Assembly: GCF_000685805.1 (NCBI RefSeq)
Contig: NZ_JMKP01000025.1
Coordinates: forward strand, 1-40,437
DNA from: Psychrobacter phenylpyruvicus DSM 7000 = NBRC 102152
GTDB taxonomy: Bacteria; Pseudomonadota; Gammaproteobacteria; Pseudomonadales; Moraxellaceae
Reading direction: 5' to 3'
DNA: 40,437 nt
The notes beneath the pieces were generated by a model that searched no databases, was not told the DNA's origin, and worked only from the letters and a program-made list of their open reading frames with translations. Positions 16,799 through 26,026 of the stretch are shown here, in pieces (positions within the stretch are counted from its first letter, which is position 1; each line of letters begins with the position of its first letter). The position numbers and the translations under genes are program-made.

Positions 16799-17452
16799 AT
16801 GAATAATAAATTAATGATTGCTGCACTAGCTTCATCTCTAGCTTTAGCAGGTTGTGCTACTGATCCTGTAACCGGTCAACAGACTGTTCATAAAGGCGCT
16901 CTAGGTGCTTTAGGTGGTGCTGCGGCAGGTGCTGGTATCTCTAAAGTTACTGGTGGTAGCAAAACAGGCCGTGATGCTGCAATTGGTGCAGTTCTAGGTG
17001 GTGCTATCGGTACTTACATGGAAAACCAACAAAGACAGCTTGAAAGAGAAATGGCAGGTACTGGGGTAGAAGTCAAGCATGATGGTCAAGGTAACATTGA
17101 CTTAATTATGCCTGGTAACATTACTTTTGCTCATGACAGCACTAGCATCAATCCATCTTTCTACAATACGCTAGACAAGCTGGCTTCTACTATGAATCAG
17201 TATGACCAAACTACAGTTACTGTAATGGGTCACACTGATAGCGTTGGTAACCCAACTTATAACCAAGGCTTGTCACAGCGCCGTGCTCAGTCAGTAGCTG
17301 GTTATCTAGTAAATCGTGGTGTTTCTAGCTACCGTATCCAAACTTTAGGTTATGGTCAGAGCCAACCTATTGCTGACAACAGCACTGAACAAGGCAGAAT
17401 GCAAAACCGCCGCGTTGAAATTAAATTGAATGCGCCACAAAACTTAAGATAA
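16799..17452 (+). CDS. OmpA-family peptidoglycan-binding lipoprotein (YiaD-like)
   Basis: A 217-residue outer-membrane lipoprotein. The signal peptide ends in lipobox LAGC with C19. A glycine-zipper segment follows (about 34-74, GALGALGGAAAGAG ... AIGAVLGGAIG). The OmpA C-terminal domain (about 105-210) has GHTDSVG (D147) and LSQRRAQSV plus NRRVEI for diaminopimelate binding. This layout matches YiaD. The start is ATG 16799, because AAGGA lies 6 nt upstream; a TTG two codons earlier overlaps that site. Codon use is biased, suggesting good expression. Confidence 0.92.
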   Translation: MNNKLMIAALASSLALAGCATDPVTGQQTVHKGALGALGGAAAGAGISKVTGGSKTGRDAAIGAVLGGAIGTYMENQQRQLEREMAGTGVEVKHDGQGNIDLIMPGNITFAHDSTSINPSFYNTLDKLASTMNQYDQTTVTVMGHTDSVGNPTYNQGLSQRRAQSVAGYLVNRGVSSYRIQTLGYGQSQPIADNSTEQGRMQNRRVEIKLNAPQNLR

Positions 17453-17543
17453 TTGCTGATTTAAGATAATTATTGATTAAGCACTAATTATATTGATAAT
17501 TAGCTTCTAGCATTATGGCTATGGATTTAACATAGCCAACAAG

Positions 17544-17574
17544 ATAAGCCGACCTAGTGTCGGCTTATTTTTTT
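17544..17574 (+). terminator. Terminator after the OmpA-like gene
   Basis: ATAAGCCGAC (17544-17553) pairs with GTCGGCTTAT (17559-17568) around loop CTAGT and runs into a T-tract. Confidence 0.93.
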
Positions 17575-17658
17575 GTCTGTTTTTTAATGACCGTTAGGAA
17601 AGCTAGTAGGGGAAGGGTATAAATATCTAATGTGGAAGAAATATTGTGTTAATTTTTT

Positions 17659-17688
17659 ATTGATAATGGTTATCAATACTACTATAAT
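17659..17688 (+). promoter_or_regulatory. Promoter with overlapping Fur box for the imelysin cluster
   Basis: ATTGATAATGGTTATCAAT (17659-17677) is a 19-bp dyad that matches the 7-1-7 Fur consensus TGATAATnATTATCA at all but one position. It overlaps the -35 TTGATA (17660-17665), which is followed after exactly 17 bp by the -10 TATAAT (17683-17688). Fe-Fur binding would block RNA polymerase, so the operon should be on when iron is scarce. Confidence 0.85.
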
Positions 17689-17745
17689 TATTTTCAACAG
17701 CTAGTTATTAGCTTAATTCTAACCAGACAACTCTGAGAAAACCTT

Positions 17746-19200
17746 ATGGCTTCAGCAAAGACTCGCCTCTCGATTAGACCCAAATTAAACACGGTTTTGA
17801 TATCAGCATTTATAGCGACGCTAGCCTTATCAGGATGTTCAAAAGAAAAACAAGATACCGCTCAAAATAGCAATGAAGTGGCCACAGACGATCAGCAGCA
17901 AGCAAATGATGCAACAATAAAAGCATCGGAAGATTCTATTAACCAATTACTTACCAACTATGCAGATATAGCACAGGCAACCTACGAGGACTCTTTAGCA
18001 GAAGCCAAAAAGTTGCAACAAGCTGTAGATGTATTTTTGGCAGAGCCAACGCAGGCCAATTTAGAAGCGGCTAGAGCTGCTTATAAAGTGGCTCGTCAAC
18101 CGTATTCACAAACAGAAATTTTTCGATTTGATGAAGGGTTTGTGACCGCCAATGATAAGCGGGCTTTAGGTAGTGTCGATGGCTGGGAAGGACAGGTAAA
18201 CGCTTGGCCACTGGATGAGGCTTTAATTGACTATGTCTCTGAAGGCTATGCTGGAGAATATAACAGTAAAGACAATATTATTAATTCAGACAGTATTACC
18301 GTTGGCAGTCTTCAACAAGATACCAAGAATATTACCCCTGAGCTGTTAGCTGAAATGAATGAAATTGGCGGTAGTGAAGCTAACGTCACTACTGGTTACC
18401 ATGCTATTGAGTTTTTATTATGGGGCCAAGATACCAATGGTACTGCAGCAGGAGCTGGTAATCGCCCTGCTACGGATTATATGACAGATAAAAACTGTAC
18501 CAGTGGTGAAGGCAATGCGGTTGATGCCGCTGTTTGTGCTAAGCGCGGTCAGTATCTAAAAGCTGTAACTCAGCTATTGGTCAATGACTTGACGGATATG
18601 GTGGCTGAATGGCAACCAAATTCAGAAAACACTTTGCGCAGTGATCTAATGGCTCGTAGCTCAGACAATGCAGTACGCCAGTTATTCTATCAAATGGGCA
18701 GCCTGGCCTTAGGTGAGTTGGCATCAGAGCGGATGCAGGTGGCTTTCGTAACCGGCTCAACCGAAGATGAACACGAATGCTTTAGTGACCTGACTCATTT
18801 GAGCTATACCAACAATGCTCGTGGTATTCAGAATTTATTTGAAGGTGAATATAAAACAGTTGCAGGTAATACAGTTGGTGGCTATGGGATTAAGCACTTC
18901 TTAAATGACGCCGGACATCAAGAAGCTGCTGATAAGTTACAAGCAGAATTTGATAAGGTTGAGAATAGTTTTAATACCATCGTTGAGCAAGGTGAGAAAA
19001 ACGGCATTAAAGTGGATCAAATGATTGCTACCGTAGGCCAAGCGACTAAGCATGGTATTTCGGCAGAAGAGCAGAATAAGCGCCGAGGCTGGGTAGAGTC
19101 TGCTATTAATGACTTAAAATCTTTGACAGATGCCATTGAATACTCAGCAAAAAGCTTGGGTATTGAAAACCTAGATGCCGATAGTGGTTCACAGTTTTAA
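17746..19200 (+). CDS. Imelysin-family iron-regulated lipoprotein (IrpA/IcmP-like)
   Basis: A 484-residue exported lipoprotein with lipobox LSGC and C31, followed by a Gln/Asn/Asp-rich linker. The imelysin fold has two four-helix bundles. Its GxHxxE motif is intact in GYHAIEFLLWGQD (H219, E222), the proposed metal site. The size and motif match Pseudomonas PA4370 (IcmP) rather than the shorter EfeO. It is first in a Fur-controlled run of four genes. A role in periplasmic iron acquisition is inferred from family and regulation; the 'insulin-cleaving peptidase' label of the family is doubtful. Confidence 0.9.
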   Translation: MASAKTRLSIRPKLNTVLISAFIATLALSGCSKEKQDTAQNSNEVATDDQQQANDATIKASEDSINQLLTNYADIAQATYEDSLAEAKKLQQAVDVFLAEPTQANLEAARAAYKVARQPYSQTEIFRFDEGFVTANDKRALGSVDGWEGQVNAWPLDEALIDYVSEGYAGEYNSKDNIINSDSITVGSLQQDTKNITPELLAEMNEIGGSEANVTTGYHAIEFLLWGQDTNGTAAGAGNRPATDYMTDKNCTSGEGNAVDAAVCAKRGQYLKAVTQLLVNDLTDMVAEWQPNSENTLRSDLMARSSDNAVRQLFYQMGSLALGELASERMQVAFVTGSTEDEHECFSDLTHLSYTNNARGIQNLFEGEYKTVAGNTVGGYGIKHFLNDAGHQEAADKLQAEFDKVENSFNTIVEQGEKNGIKVDQMIATVGQATKHGISAEEQNKRRGWVESAINDLKSLTDAIEYSAKSLGIENLDADSGSQF

Positions 19201-19418
19201 GCCTCTGACTGTCATGAAAATTGATAGTAAAAATATTGATTAGTAATAGACACGGTGTCGACACAAAGTTGGCAGCGTGTTTTTGTTTTAGCAGCTTATA
19301 TTTATTTTTTATTTGTAAGCTGCTTAGCTATTAGTCCAGTCTTTCGTAGTTTTAAAGATTGGGAAAACGACTTGTTTCTCTGCAAGTTTTTATTCTAAAG
19401 CCACTTAAGTTGACGCCT

Positions 19419-20993
19419 ATGTTCTTTCCCTCCCCAAACAGATGCACCTTCGCTACGGTAGCCATGTTATCGGTATTGGCTTTGAGTGGGTGTCAAGACT
19501 CATCAGAAAATGTCGAAGACGCACAAAACTCTACTATTAGAACTCAAGTTATTGAGGATCTAGCAGGAGTTCCTTACAAGCAACTGATTACTTTTGACCC
19601 TCAAGAGATTAAGCAAGGGGGAGAGACTGGTATTGCAATTACCTCCAGTGAGAGTTACTCAAAGCCTGCCTCTAATATTTCTGCGTCTCGAAAAGGCAGT
19701 TTCTTTATTGGTAATGCCTTTTTTAAACAGCCGTGGGTCGTTGCTCCTGCTAGCACTGATAGTAGAGATGGATTAGGAGCTTTGTTTAATGTTGCGGCTT
19801 GTCAGTCTTGTCATATCAAGGATGGCCGAGGACACGCTCCTTTGCACGCTGAAGACGATGCAGATAGCCTGCTGATTCGATTGGCGATGCCAGCGGCGAC
19901 CGAAGAGCAGCGTAAAGCTTTAAGTCAGTCGCAAATGGAGAAGGTCGCACATCCTGTCTATGGAGGGCAACTACAAGATAGAGGGATACAAGGGGTGCCC
20001 GCTGAAGCCAGAATTAAAGTGACTTGGACGCAAGTGCCGGTAACCTTTGAAGATGGTCATGTAATCAATTTACGTCGTCCTAATTTTCAGCTAGAAAATC
20101 CAGGCTACGGACCTTTTGATCCAGAGCTAATGATATCTCCTCGAGTGGCTCTACCCATGATCGGATTGGGCCTGCTAGAATATATTCCAGAGCAAGCCAT
20201 TAAACGTCAAGCGGATATTGAGGATAAGGACCAGGATGGCATTAGCGGTAAATATAATTGGGTTATAGACCCAGAAACAGGTAAGCAAGCACTAGGAAAA
20301 TTTGGTTGGAAAGCAGGACAAACCCGTCTTATTACCCAAAATATGAGTGCCTTTAATGAGGATATGGGCCTGACCTCCCGTATTCGACCTGTGGAGTCTT
20401 GTACCAAAAATCAACCTGAGTGTTTAAATACCCCTACCGGAGCTGATGATCAGGGCGATGGCAAGTCGCCAGTTGAAGTAAGTGATGAAGTGGCGAGATT
20501 CGTTGAGTTCTACACCCAAAATCTAGCGGTTCCTGATCGCCGTAACGCCGATGATAAAGTAGTGTTAGCGGGTAAAAAACGCTTTTATGATATAGGCTGT
20601 CAAAACTGCCATACTCCCCGTTATCAGCTTCCTAAGGGCAATGATAATAACCTAGAGCAGCACGGTCAGGTTATCTATCCTTATACAGATTTATTGTTGC
20701 ATGATATGGGGGAGGATTTAGCAGACCGTACTATCGCTGGCAAACTGCCTAGTAAAGAGGCACAAGTTGAATTCTTAGCTACTTCTTATGAGTGGAGAAC
20801 CCCTGCACTATGGGGGATTGGTTTGGCACAAACGGTAGATCCGCAGGCCACCTTCCTACATGATGGGCGGGCACGTACCTTAATGGAGGCGGTGCTTTGG
20901 CACGGAGGGGAGGCACAGTCACAAAAACAAAAAGTATTGAAACTGGATAAAAAAGGCCGTGAAGAGTTACAAGCTTTCTTAAACTCGCTGTAA
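19419..20993 (+). CDS. Di-heme c-type 'thiol oxidoreductase' (DUF1111) lipoprotein
   Basis: A 524-residue exported protein with lipobox LSGC (C25). It has two c-type heme sites, CQSCH (128-132) and CQNCH (394-398), and a Ca-site-like KDQDGISG (270-277). The family is DUF1111, related to di-heme peroxidases such as MauG. An in-frame TTG 60 bases upstream exists, but only the ATG at 19419 gives a sensible signal peptide; its Shine-Dalgarno is weak. It is flanked by two imelysins, as in Pseudomonas PA4370-PA4373. It probably handles electrons for iron redox change in the periplasm (inference). Its hemes would be attached by Ccm. Confidence 0.88.
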   Translation: MFFPSPNRCTFATVAMLSVLALSGCQDSSENVEDAQNSTIRTQVIEDLAGVPYKQLITFDPQEIKQGGETGIAITSSESYSKPASNISASRKGSFFIGNAFFKQPWVVAPASTDSRDGLGALFNVAACQSCHIKDGRGHAPLHAEDDADSLLIRLAMPAATEEQRKALSQSQMEKVAHPVYGGQLQDRGIQGVPAEARIKVTWTQVPVTFEDGHVINLRRPNFQLENPGYGPFDPELMISPRVALPMIGLGLLEYIPEQAIKRQADIEDKDQDGISGKYNWVIDPETGKQALGKFGWKAGQTRLITQNMSAFNEDMGLTSRIRPVESCTKNQPECLNTPTGADDQGDGKSPVEVSDEVARFVEFYTQNLAVPDRRNADDKVVLAGKKRFYDIGCQNCHTPRYQLPKGNDNNLEQHGQVIYPYTDLLLHDMGEDLADRTIAGKLPSKEAQVEFLATSYEWRTPALWGIGLAQTVDPQATFLHDGRARTLMEAVLWHGGEAQSQKQKVLKLDKKGREELQAFLNSL

Positions 20994-21076
20994 CTCAATC
21001 TAGTGCACTTAATTTTTTATATCTTGACAAAAAAAGATCTAAAGCTAGATCAGCTATTCACCACAAAGAGACCCTT

Positions 21077-22219
21077 ATGAAAAAACACCAACTTGCCGCT
21101 ATGATCTTGTCTGCATTGAGCGCTAGTGTTTTGATCAGCTGCACTAAACCCAATGACAGCAGTAAAGACACCGCTGAAAAGCAAGAGACTGAATCAAAAG
21201 TATCCTCAGCTCAATCGGGTGCTAACAATCAAAAAAACCAAGCTAATAAAGCCATTGATATTGCCCCAGCCACAGCAGAAAGCTACTTAACACAAGTGGC
21301 TAACAATCAAATATTAACCGCCTATCAAAATGCTGTTAAGCAAAGCACTAGCTTGCAGGCACTCGCCACTCAGAGTTGTCAGGCTGGAGGTCTTGTCAGT
21401 AATGATGAATTAGAAGCATTACGTACGCAGTGGCTTGAGCTGGCAAAAGCATGGGCGCAAGCGGAAGTGGTTGGCTTTGGCCCGGCCATGGGCAGTATGA
21501 GTAACTTATACATCAATTATTATCCTGATGAGCGTGGTTTGGTACATCAAGGTGTTATCGATTTAATCGAAGCCAATCCGAAGCTTACAGCCGAGCAGCT
21601 TTCTTCTGAAAGCGCTATTGTTCAAGGCATACCCGGCTTAGAAGAGGTGCTTTTTAGCAATGACAGCTTAACTGCTGAGCAGTGTCAATATGTCATAAGC
21701 GCCAGTCAGGCTCTAAGTGAACGGTTGACTCAGGTTGAGCAAGCTTGGGAGAACTCTCCTGAGAAGCTGTTAGGTATTGGGGGAGATGAAAATAAAACTG
21801 GGCTTAATCGCTGGATGAATTCGATACTTTCGTTAGTGGAAACGACTAAGAGTACTTCTTTAGACCAGCCATTAGGCATTACAGGGAACAAGAAAGGACA
21901 CTTGCCAGCCGCTACTGCTGGACATAGCCGTGACATAATTACTGCAAAAGTTGCTGCCTTAAATAAGGCGTTGACCGATCCAGCTTTGGTAGCTATTTTA
22001 TCTGAAAGTGGCAATGATACTGTAGCAGATGAGATGTCGACTTTACTGGCGGAAACCTCAACGTTACTAGCACAATTGCCGCAAGATTTGGCTCAAGCCA
22101 CACCAGAGCAACAAAAGTCGCTTTATGAAAAATTGACCCAGCTGACACAAATAATTAAACACCAGTTAATGCCGACGCTTGGGGTTCAAGTGGGCTTTAA
22201 TAGTACGGACGGCGACTAA
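21077..22219 (+). CDS. Second imelysin-family lipoprotein
   Basis: A 380-residue exported lipoprotein (signal ending ISC, C22), then a Lys/Gln/Ser linker and an imelysin domain from about 65. Recognisable pieces are FGPAMGSMSNLYINYYPD (134-151) and GIPGLEEVLF (184-193). The latter occupies the place of GxHxxE, so the canonical histidine is missing and metal binding may differ from the first imelysin. It matches PA4372 in position. The stop TAA is immediately followed by the ATG of the next gene. Confidence 0.85.
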   Translation: MKKHQLAAMILSALSASVLISCTKPNDSSKDTAEKQETESKVSSAQSGANNQKNQANKAIDIAPATAESYLTQVANNQILTAYQNAVKQSTSLQALATQSCQAGGLVSNDELEALRTQWLELAKAWAQAEVVGFGPAMGSMSNLYINYYPDERGLVHQGVIDLIEANPKLTAEQLSSESAIVQGIPGLEEVLFSNDSLTAEQCQYVISASQALSERLTQVEQAWENSPEKLLGIGGDENKTGLNRWMNSILSLVETTKSTSLDQPLGITGNKKGHLPAATAGHSRDIITAKVAALNKALTDPALVAILSESGNDTVADEMSTLLAETSTLLAQLPQDLAQATPEQQKSLYEKLTQLTQIIKHQLMPTLGVQVGFNSTDGD

Positions 22220-23662
22220 ATGCTTGGTTCCAATCATAAGCCAATAGCTAGCTTATCTGAGACGACATCAATGAGATCATTAAAGTCGGGGATATATGAT
22301 ACAGCCAAAACTTTAGGGTTAACCGCTTTAGGCACCGCTGCCTTGGTGGGAGCACATCATTTAGGACGTAAGCAGTATGATGCCAATGCCCGCCTAAGTG
22401 ATTATGTGTATGGGCTTGGTCAAGCTATTACTAAGATTGGTGCCAATAATAAACAGCGATTAAGGAGTTGGCCACAGTTAGGCACGCTTGTTAAGCAGCA
22501 GACAACAGCTGCAAAGGATACCAAGACCCAAAATCTAATAACGACCGTAAATTGGGTTAGTGGGGTAGCCGACTTAAAGGCCAATGAGTTTGCTGTCGTT
22601 GGTATTGATCGTGACCGTCAAATTTGCTGGCAAACACCGATGCCGGAGCGGGTACACGATATTTTGATTCAGCCGCATAGCCTCACTCATCGTGAAGACA
22701 ATGGTCTCAACACAGATACCCATGTGGCTGTCATGGGGCGACGTCCTAGTGAGCATTTTTGGATTTTAGACGCTCACAGTGGCGACTTATTACACAGTAT
22801 AAAGGCAGAGCCTAACCGACATTTTTATGGTCATGCTTGTTATAGTCTTGAAGGTGACTTGTTGTATGTGACCGAAAATAATACCTTGGATTTTGGTGGG
22901 CTGATTGGCATCTATGAAGTGGTTTCAGGTTATAAAAAAATAGCAGAATTCTCTACTCAAGGTATTGGTCCTCATGAGATCGTTATGCATCCCAACGGTG
23001 AGACCCTAGTCATTGCTAACGGGGGAATTAAGACCGAAAGAGCTTCCCGTGAGGAGCTGAATATCGACACTATGCAGCCTTCTTTAGTTTACTTAGATCG
23101 CCGTAACGGCAGACTAATTCAGCAGGTATTTCCTGAGCACAATCAGATGAGTGTGCGCCATTTAGCAATGCATGAAAATGGCACAGTGGTTATTGGTATT
23201 CAGTTTCAAGGCGAGCGTCATTTGAGTGTGCCACTGGTGCTAACCCATCGTTTGGGAGAAGAAGCCTTTACAGCCTTAAAAATGGTAAACTCTCAGGGCC
23301 ATAATTGGCACTTATTCCATCATTATATTGCTAGTGTGGGGCTGGATTGTACTCATAACTTAGTCTGTGTTACCAGTCCTATTGGGGGCTGTGCCGCTGT
23401 GTTTGACCTAAGTACAAAGGAGTTGGTTGAAGTAGTTGAGTTAGCAGATTGTGCAGGCGTAGCTACTTATCCTAACTCAGGTTTAAAATTAGATTTAATA
23501 GACAAGGAGTCAGTCACACAGCCCGTCTTTTTAGTCAGTGACGGGCAGGGCAATCTAACCACGCTTAAAGTTAGTGGCTCTCATCCTTCATATTCTGTTA
23601 AGGTAGATAAGGTGCAGCAGCCCTATGCTTTTGACAATCATCTGAATGTTGTAGAAGCTTAA
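22220..23662 (+). CDS. DUF1513 beta-propeller protein
   Basis: A 480-residue protein matching DUF1513, with beta-propeller-like repeats: GRRPSEHFWILDAHSGDL, FYGHACYSLEGDLLYVTEN, GPHEIVMHPNGETLVIANGG, SVRHLAMHENGTVVIG. The N-terminus has a weak hydrophobic stretch (about 30-45) and no clear lipobox, so export is uncertain. An alternative ATG at 22271 would remove 17 residues. It is directly coupled to the second imelysin and is the last gene of the iron cluster, matching PA4373. The molecular role is unknown. Confidence 0.82.
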   Translation: MLGSNHKPIASLSETTSMRSLKSGIYDTAKTLGLTALGTAALVGAHHLGRKQYDANARLSDYVYGLGQAITKIGANNKQRLRSWPQLGTLVKQQTTAAKDTKTQNLITTVNWVSGVADLKANEFAVVGIDRDRQICWQTPMPERVHDILIQPHSLTHREDNGLNTDTHVAVMGRRPSEHFWILDAHSGDLLHSIKAEPNRHFYGHACYSLEGDLLYVTENNTLDFGGLIGIYEVVSGYKKIAEFSTQGIGPHEIVMHPNGETLVIANGGIKTERASREELNIDTMQPSLVYLDRRNGRLIQQVFPEHNQMSVRHLAMHENGTVVIGIQFQGERHLSVPLVLTHRLGEEAFTALKMVNSQGHNWHLFHHYIASVGLDCTHNLVCVTSPIGGCAAVFDLSTKELVEVVELADCAGVATYPNSGLKLDLIDKESVTQPVFLVSDGQGNLTTLKVSGSHPSYSVKVDKVQQPYAFDNHLNVVEA

Positions 23663-23710
23663 TAATACTTTATGACAGGTTTAAGCTAAGGTTTAGCTGC
23701 ATAACCATGC

Positions 23711-23794
23711 TAAGTAATAAATGTTGAGTAATGAGTGCTAAGTAATAAATGTTGAGTAATGAGTGCTAAGTGATGAATGCTGAATAACAAATAC
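23711..23794 (+). repeat. Six tandem copies of a 14-bp repeat
   Basis: Six consecutive 14-mers fit the pattern TRAGTAATRARTGY. Units alternate TAAGTAATAAATGT and TGAGTAATGAGTGC twice (a perfect 28-bp duplication, 23711-23738 and 23739-23766), then two diverged copies. The array lies between DUF1513 and the metallopeptidase, within 35 bp of the latter's start. There is no spacer structure, so it is not CRISPR. Confidence 0.9.
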
Positions 23795-23826
23795 CGCATG
23801 ATGCGAGCAGGATAGTTAACAGAGCT

Positions 23827-24510
23827 ATGTTCCATAAGAGAGTACCAACCCAGTCGACAGCGAGCTTATACTCTGCGATTGAGTCCCTACTGAATGAGGC
23901 GCAGATAGAGCTGAAGATAACGCGTAAGCGGGTTAAGAATATTAACTTCCGTCTTAAGCCTTATCAGCTTTCGGTTTCCGCTCCCTATTATGCCAGTGAC
24001 AAAGATTTAATCATGGCGCTAAGTAAGCGTCTCGATTGGGCCATTAATCAGCATGCGCAGTTATTAAAGCGTCAACAGCAACAAAATATACACTCTCAAG
24101 GCTCTAAATCAGACAATGCTTTACAGCCGGTTAAACTTTGGGGTAAGCCGCAGGGATTAATCATGGGTGAGGCGCAGCGAATAGATTGGTATCGCCGTGA
24201 GCTGCAGCAAGTCATGCCTGGTTTATTTGCCAAATGGCAGCCTATAGTCGGTGCTTATGCCACTGAGACCCGTATAAAAAAGATGACCACCCGATGGGGC
24301 AGCTGCAATACTCGGGCTAAGCGAGTATGGCTGTCGGTTTATTTGCCAGCTTTTCCCATTGAGTGTACCGAGTATGTGATAGTGCATGAGCTGTGTCATT
24401 TACACCATGCCAATCACAGTGCAGCCTTTTGGCAGGAAGTAAAACGTGCAATGCCAGATTACAAACGCTGGCATGATAGGCTGGCAGGCAAGTCAGGCGA
24501 AGTAGATTAA
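23827..24510 (+). CDS. YgjP-like (DUF45) zinc metallopeptidase
   Basis: A 227-residue cytoplasmic protein. The zincin motif HELCH (187-191) is followed by HHANHSAAFW, and upstream WGSC (157-160) is the usual DUF45 signature. The N-terminal half (about 30-75) has the RxxNxxFRLKPYQLSVSAP pattern seen in YgjP. The family resembles SprT/wss1-type peptidases and often sits near restriction or toxin genes; its substrate is unknown. It starts at ATG 23827 with a weak GAGCT-like site. A strong terminator follows. Confidence 0.88.
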   Translation: MFHKRVPTQSTASLYSAIESLLNEAQIELKITRKRVKNINFRLKPYQLSVSAPYYASDKDLIMALSKRLDWAINQHAQLLKRQQQQNIHSQGSKSDNALQPVKLWGKPQGLIMGEAQRIDWYRRELQQVMPGLFAKWQPIVGAYATETRIKKMTTRWGSCNTRAKRVWLSVYLPAFPIECTEYVIVHELCHLHHANHSAAFWQEVKRAMPDYKRWHDRLAGKSGEVD

Positions 24511-24561
24511 GCCTTTCTATAATTAAAATTAAAACAGTAGTTATATAATAAAAATTGCAGT

Positions 24562-24597
24562 AAAAAGCCCCTCTAAGGATTATTAGAGGGGCTTTTT
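24562..24597. terminator. Bidirectional terminator between the metallopeptidase and oxyR
   Basis: A 15-bp stem, 24562-24576 (AAAAAGCCCCTCTAA) with 24583-24597, and a 6-nt loop. A/T tracts on both sides end the two convergent genes. Confidence 0.95.
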
Positions 24598-24649
24598 ATA
24601 TGCTTCGGCAATTTAACAGGTAGCAAATAACAAGTAGCTTTGTTTATGC

Positions 24650-25570
24650 TTATGCATCTGATTCATAGTTCTGCTTATCTGCTTCAAGAGCAGCTTTAAA
24701 AATATTACCTAATAAATTGACATCATCAACACGTGCATAATTTAAGCGGGTAACAAAAGCAATGCGGCGGTGTGGCCCTTTTTCAGTCAGCGGAATGGTA
24801 GCTACCTCATTATTTTGACGGTGCACTTGTTCTAAAGCCATTTCTGGAATTAAAGTGGTTCCCATGCCAGCCAAAGCCATTTGAATTAAGGTGTTGAGGC
24901 TAGCCTCTGAGAAGTTGGACTTAAATTCATCACGGTCGAAGGAGCAAACCGTTAAGGCCTGATCCGTTAAACAATGACCTTCACCTAGCAGCATAAGATT
25001 GGCTTTACCAAGCTGATCTGATGATATGGTTTCAAGCTTGGCCAAAGGATTATCTGTTGGGAAAATAGCGAAGAAGTCTTCTTGCCAAAATTCAAAAGTA
25101 TGCAGCCCATCTACCGCATAAGGCAGCGCAATAATGGCGGTATCAATATGACCATAACGTACCTGCTCAAGTAGGCGTTCGGTCTGCTGTTCCACGACCG
25201 TCATCCGGAAATTTGGGTACTGGGCTTTTAACTCAGGTAATACTTTGGGTAACAAATAAGGAGCAATAGTTGGGATCATGCCCACAGTCATCGGATAAGC
25301 AAGTGGGGTCTGATGGCTTTGGGCCCGAGTGGTTAAGTCATTGATTTCTGAGAAGACACGCTGAGCACGAACTAGAATCTCTTCCCCAATAGGCGTTATC
25401 AGCACCTGCTTGTTATTACGCTCAAAAATCTGAGTATCGAGTTGTTTTTCTAGCTCAGCAATACCTAAGCTTAAAGCTGATTGTGAGATATTACATTCTT
25501 CTGCCGCTCTTTTGAAATGGCGATGTTTGGCGACGGCTAATGCAAATTCTAGTTGTCTTAAAGTAATCAT
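24650..25570 (-). CDS. oxyR: LysR-type peroxide sensor OxyR
   Basis: A 306-residue LysR-type regulator with an N-terminal winged HTH (about 3-62, FKRAAEECNISQSALSLGIAEL). The redox pair is C200 and C209 in GHCLTDQALTVC, equivalent to E. coli C199/C208, which form a disulfide with H2O2. The divergently placed ahpC is the classical OxyR target. The shared spacer is about 500 bp. The ATG has only a weak AGAG-like site. Confidence 0.95.
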   Translation of the reverse strand: MITLRQLEFALAVAKHRHFKRAAEECNISQSALSLGIAELEKQLDTQIFERNNKQVLITPIGEEILVRAQRVFSEINDLTTRAQSHQTPLAYPMTVGMIPTIAPYLLPKVLPELKAQYPNFRMTVVEQQTERLLEQVRYGHIDTAIIALPYAVDGLHTFEFWQEDFFAIFPTDNPLAKLETISSDQLGKANLMLLGEGHCLTDQALTVCSFDRDEFKSNFSEASLNTLIQMALAGMGTTLIPEMALEQVHRQNNEVATIPLTEKGPHRRIAFVTRLNYARVDDVNLLGNIFKAALEADKQNYESDA

Positions 25571-25733
25571 GAGAAATCTCTTTTGTTTTATATAAATCTA
25601 AATCGGCGGCTTACAGTTAGTAAAAGTATTTATTTAGCTACTATCTAGCTTATATGCGATATATTTTTCTATGTTAATTTATAGCTAATCTAGCTCTATT
25701 TATAATAATAACAGGTCGTAAAGAGCTTGGTCT

Positions 25734-25754
25734 ATGTTTTATTAAATAAAACAT
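25734..25754. repeat. Perfect 21-bp palindrome upstream of ahpC/oxyR
   Basis: Arms ATGTTTTATT and AATAAAACAT around a central A. It lies about 165 bp upstream of oxyR. It does not match the OxyR consensus, so another dimeric regulator is possible. Confidence 0.6.
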
Positions 25755-26007
25755 CAAGTTATAATCTTTAAATTAGATTAATTGTGGGTGTTTGCTATAC
25801 TAACAGTTGTAGATAGCAAGGAGCCAAGCTAAAAGTGTTGTAGGTAGGGGGTTAGCCAGTATATGAATATGGTTCTTTTATTAAATATTTCAACTACAGG
25901 CTACATAAAATAACCACTACTTACCATAATTACCAACGTCATAGTAATGTAACGGCGGTATGATAGCTTAAGCTTCGTTAAGAGCTAAAGTTTATTTTTA
26001 AAAATAA

Positions 26008-26026
26008 TTGTTTAATAATTAAACAA
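26008..26026. repeat. Perfect 19-bp palindrome in the ahpC leader
   Basis: TTGTTTAAT-A-ATTAAACAA, about 43 bp before the ahpC start. It is downstream of the candidate -10, so it would be an operator or an RNA hairpin in the ahpC leader. Confidence 0.6.

Noticed and set aside
23711..23794. Possible CRISPR array
   Set aside because: Units are 14 bp and contiguous with no spacers, and no cas genes are seen.
25681..25699. ATAGCTAATCTAGCTCTAT as a full OxyR half-operator
   Set aside because: The ATAG and CTAT elements are four bases too far apart for the known consensus.
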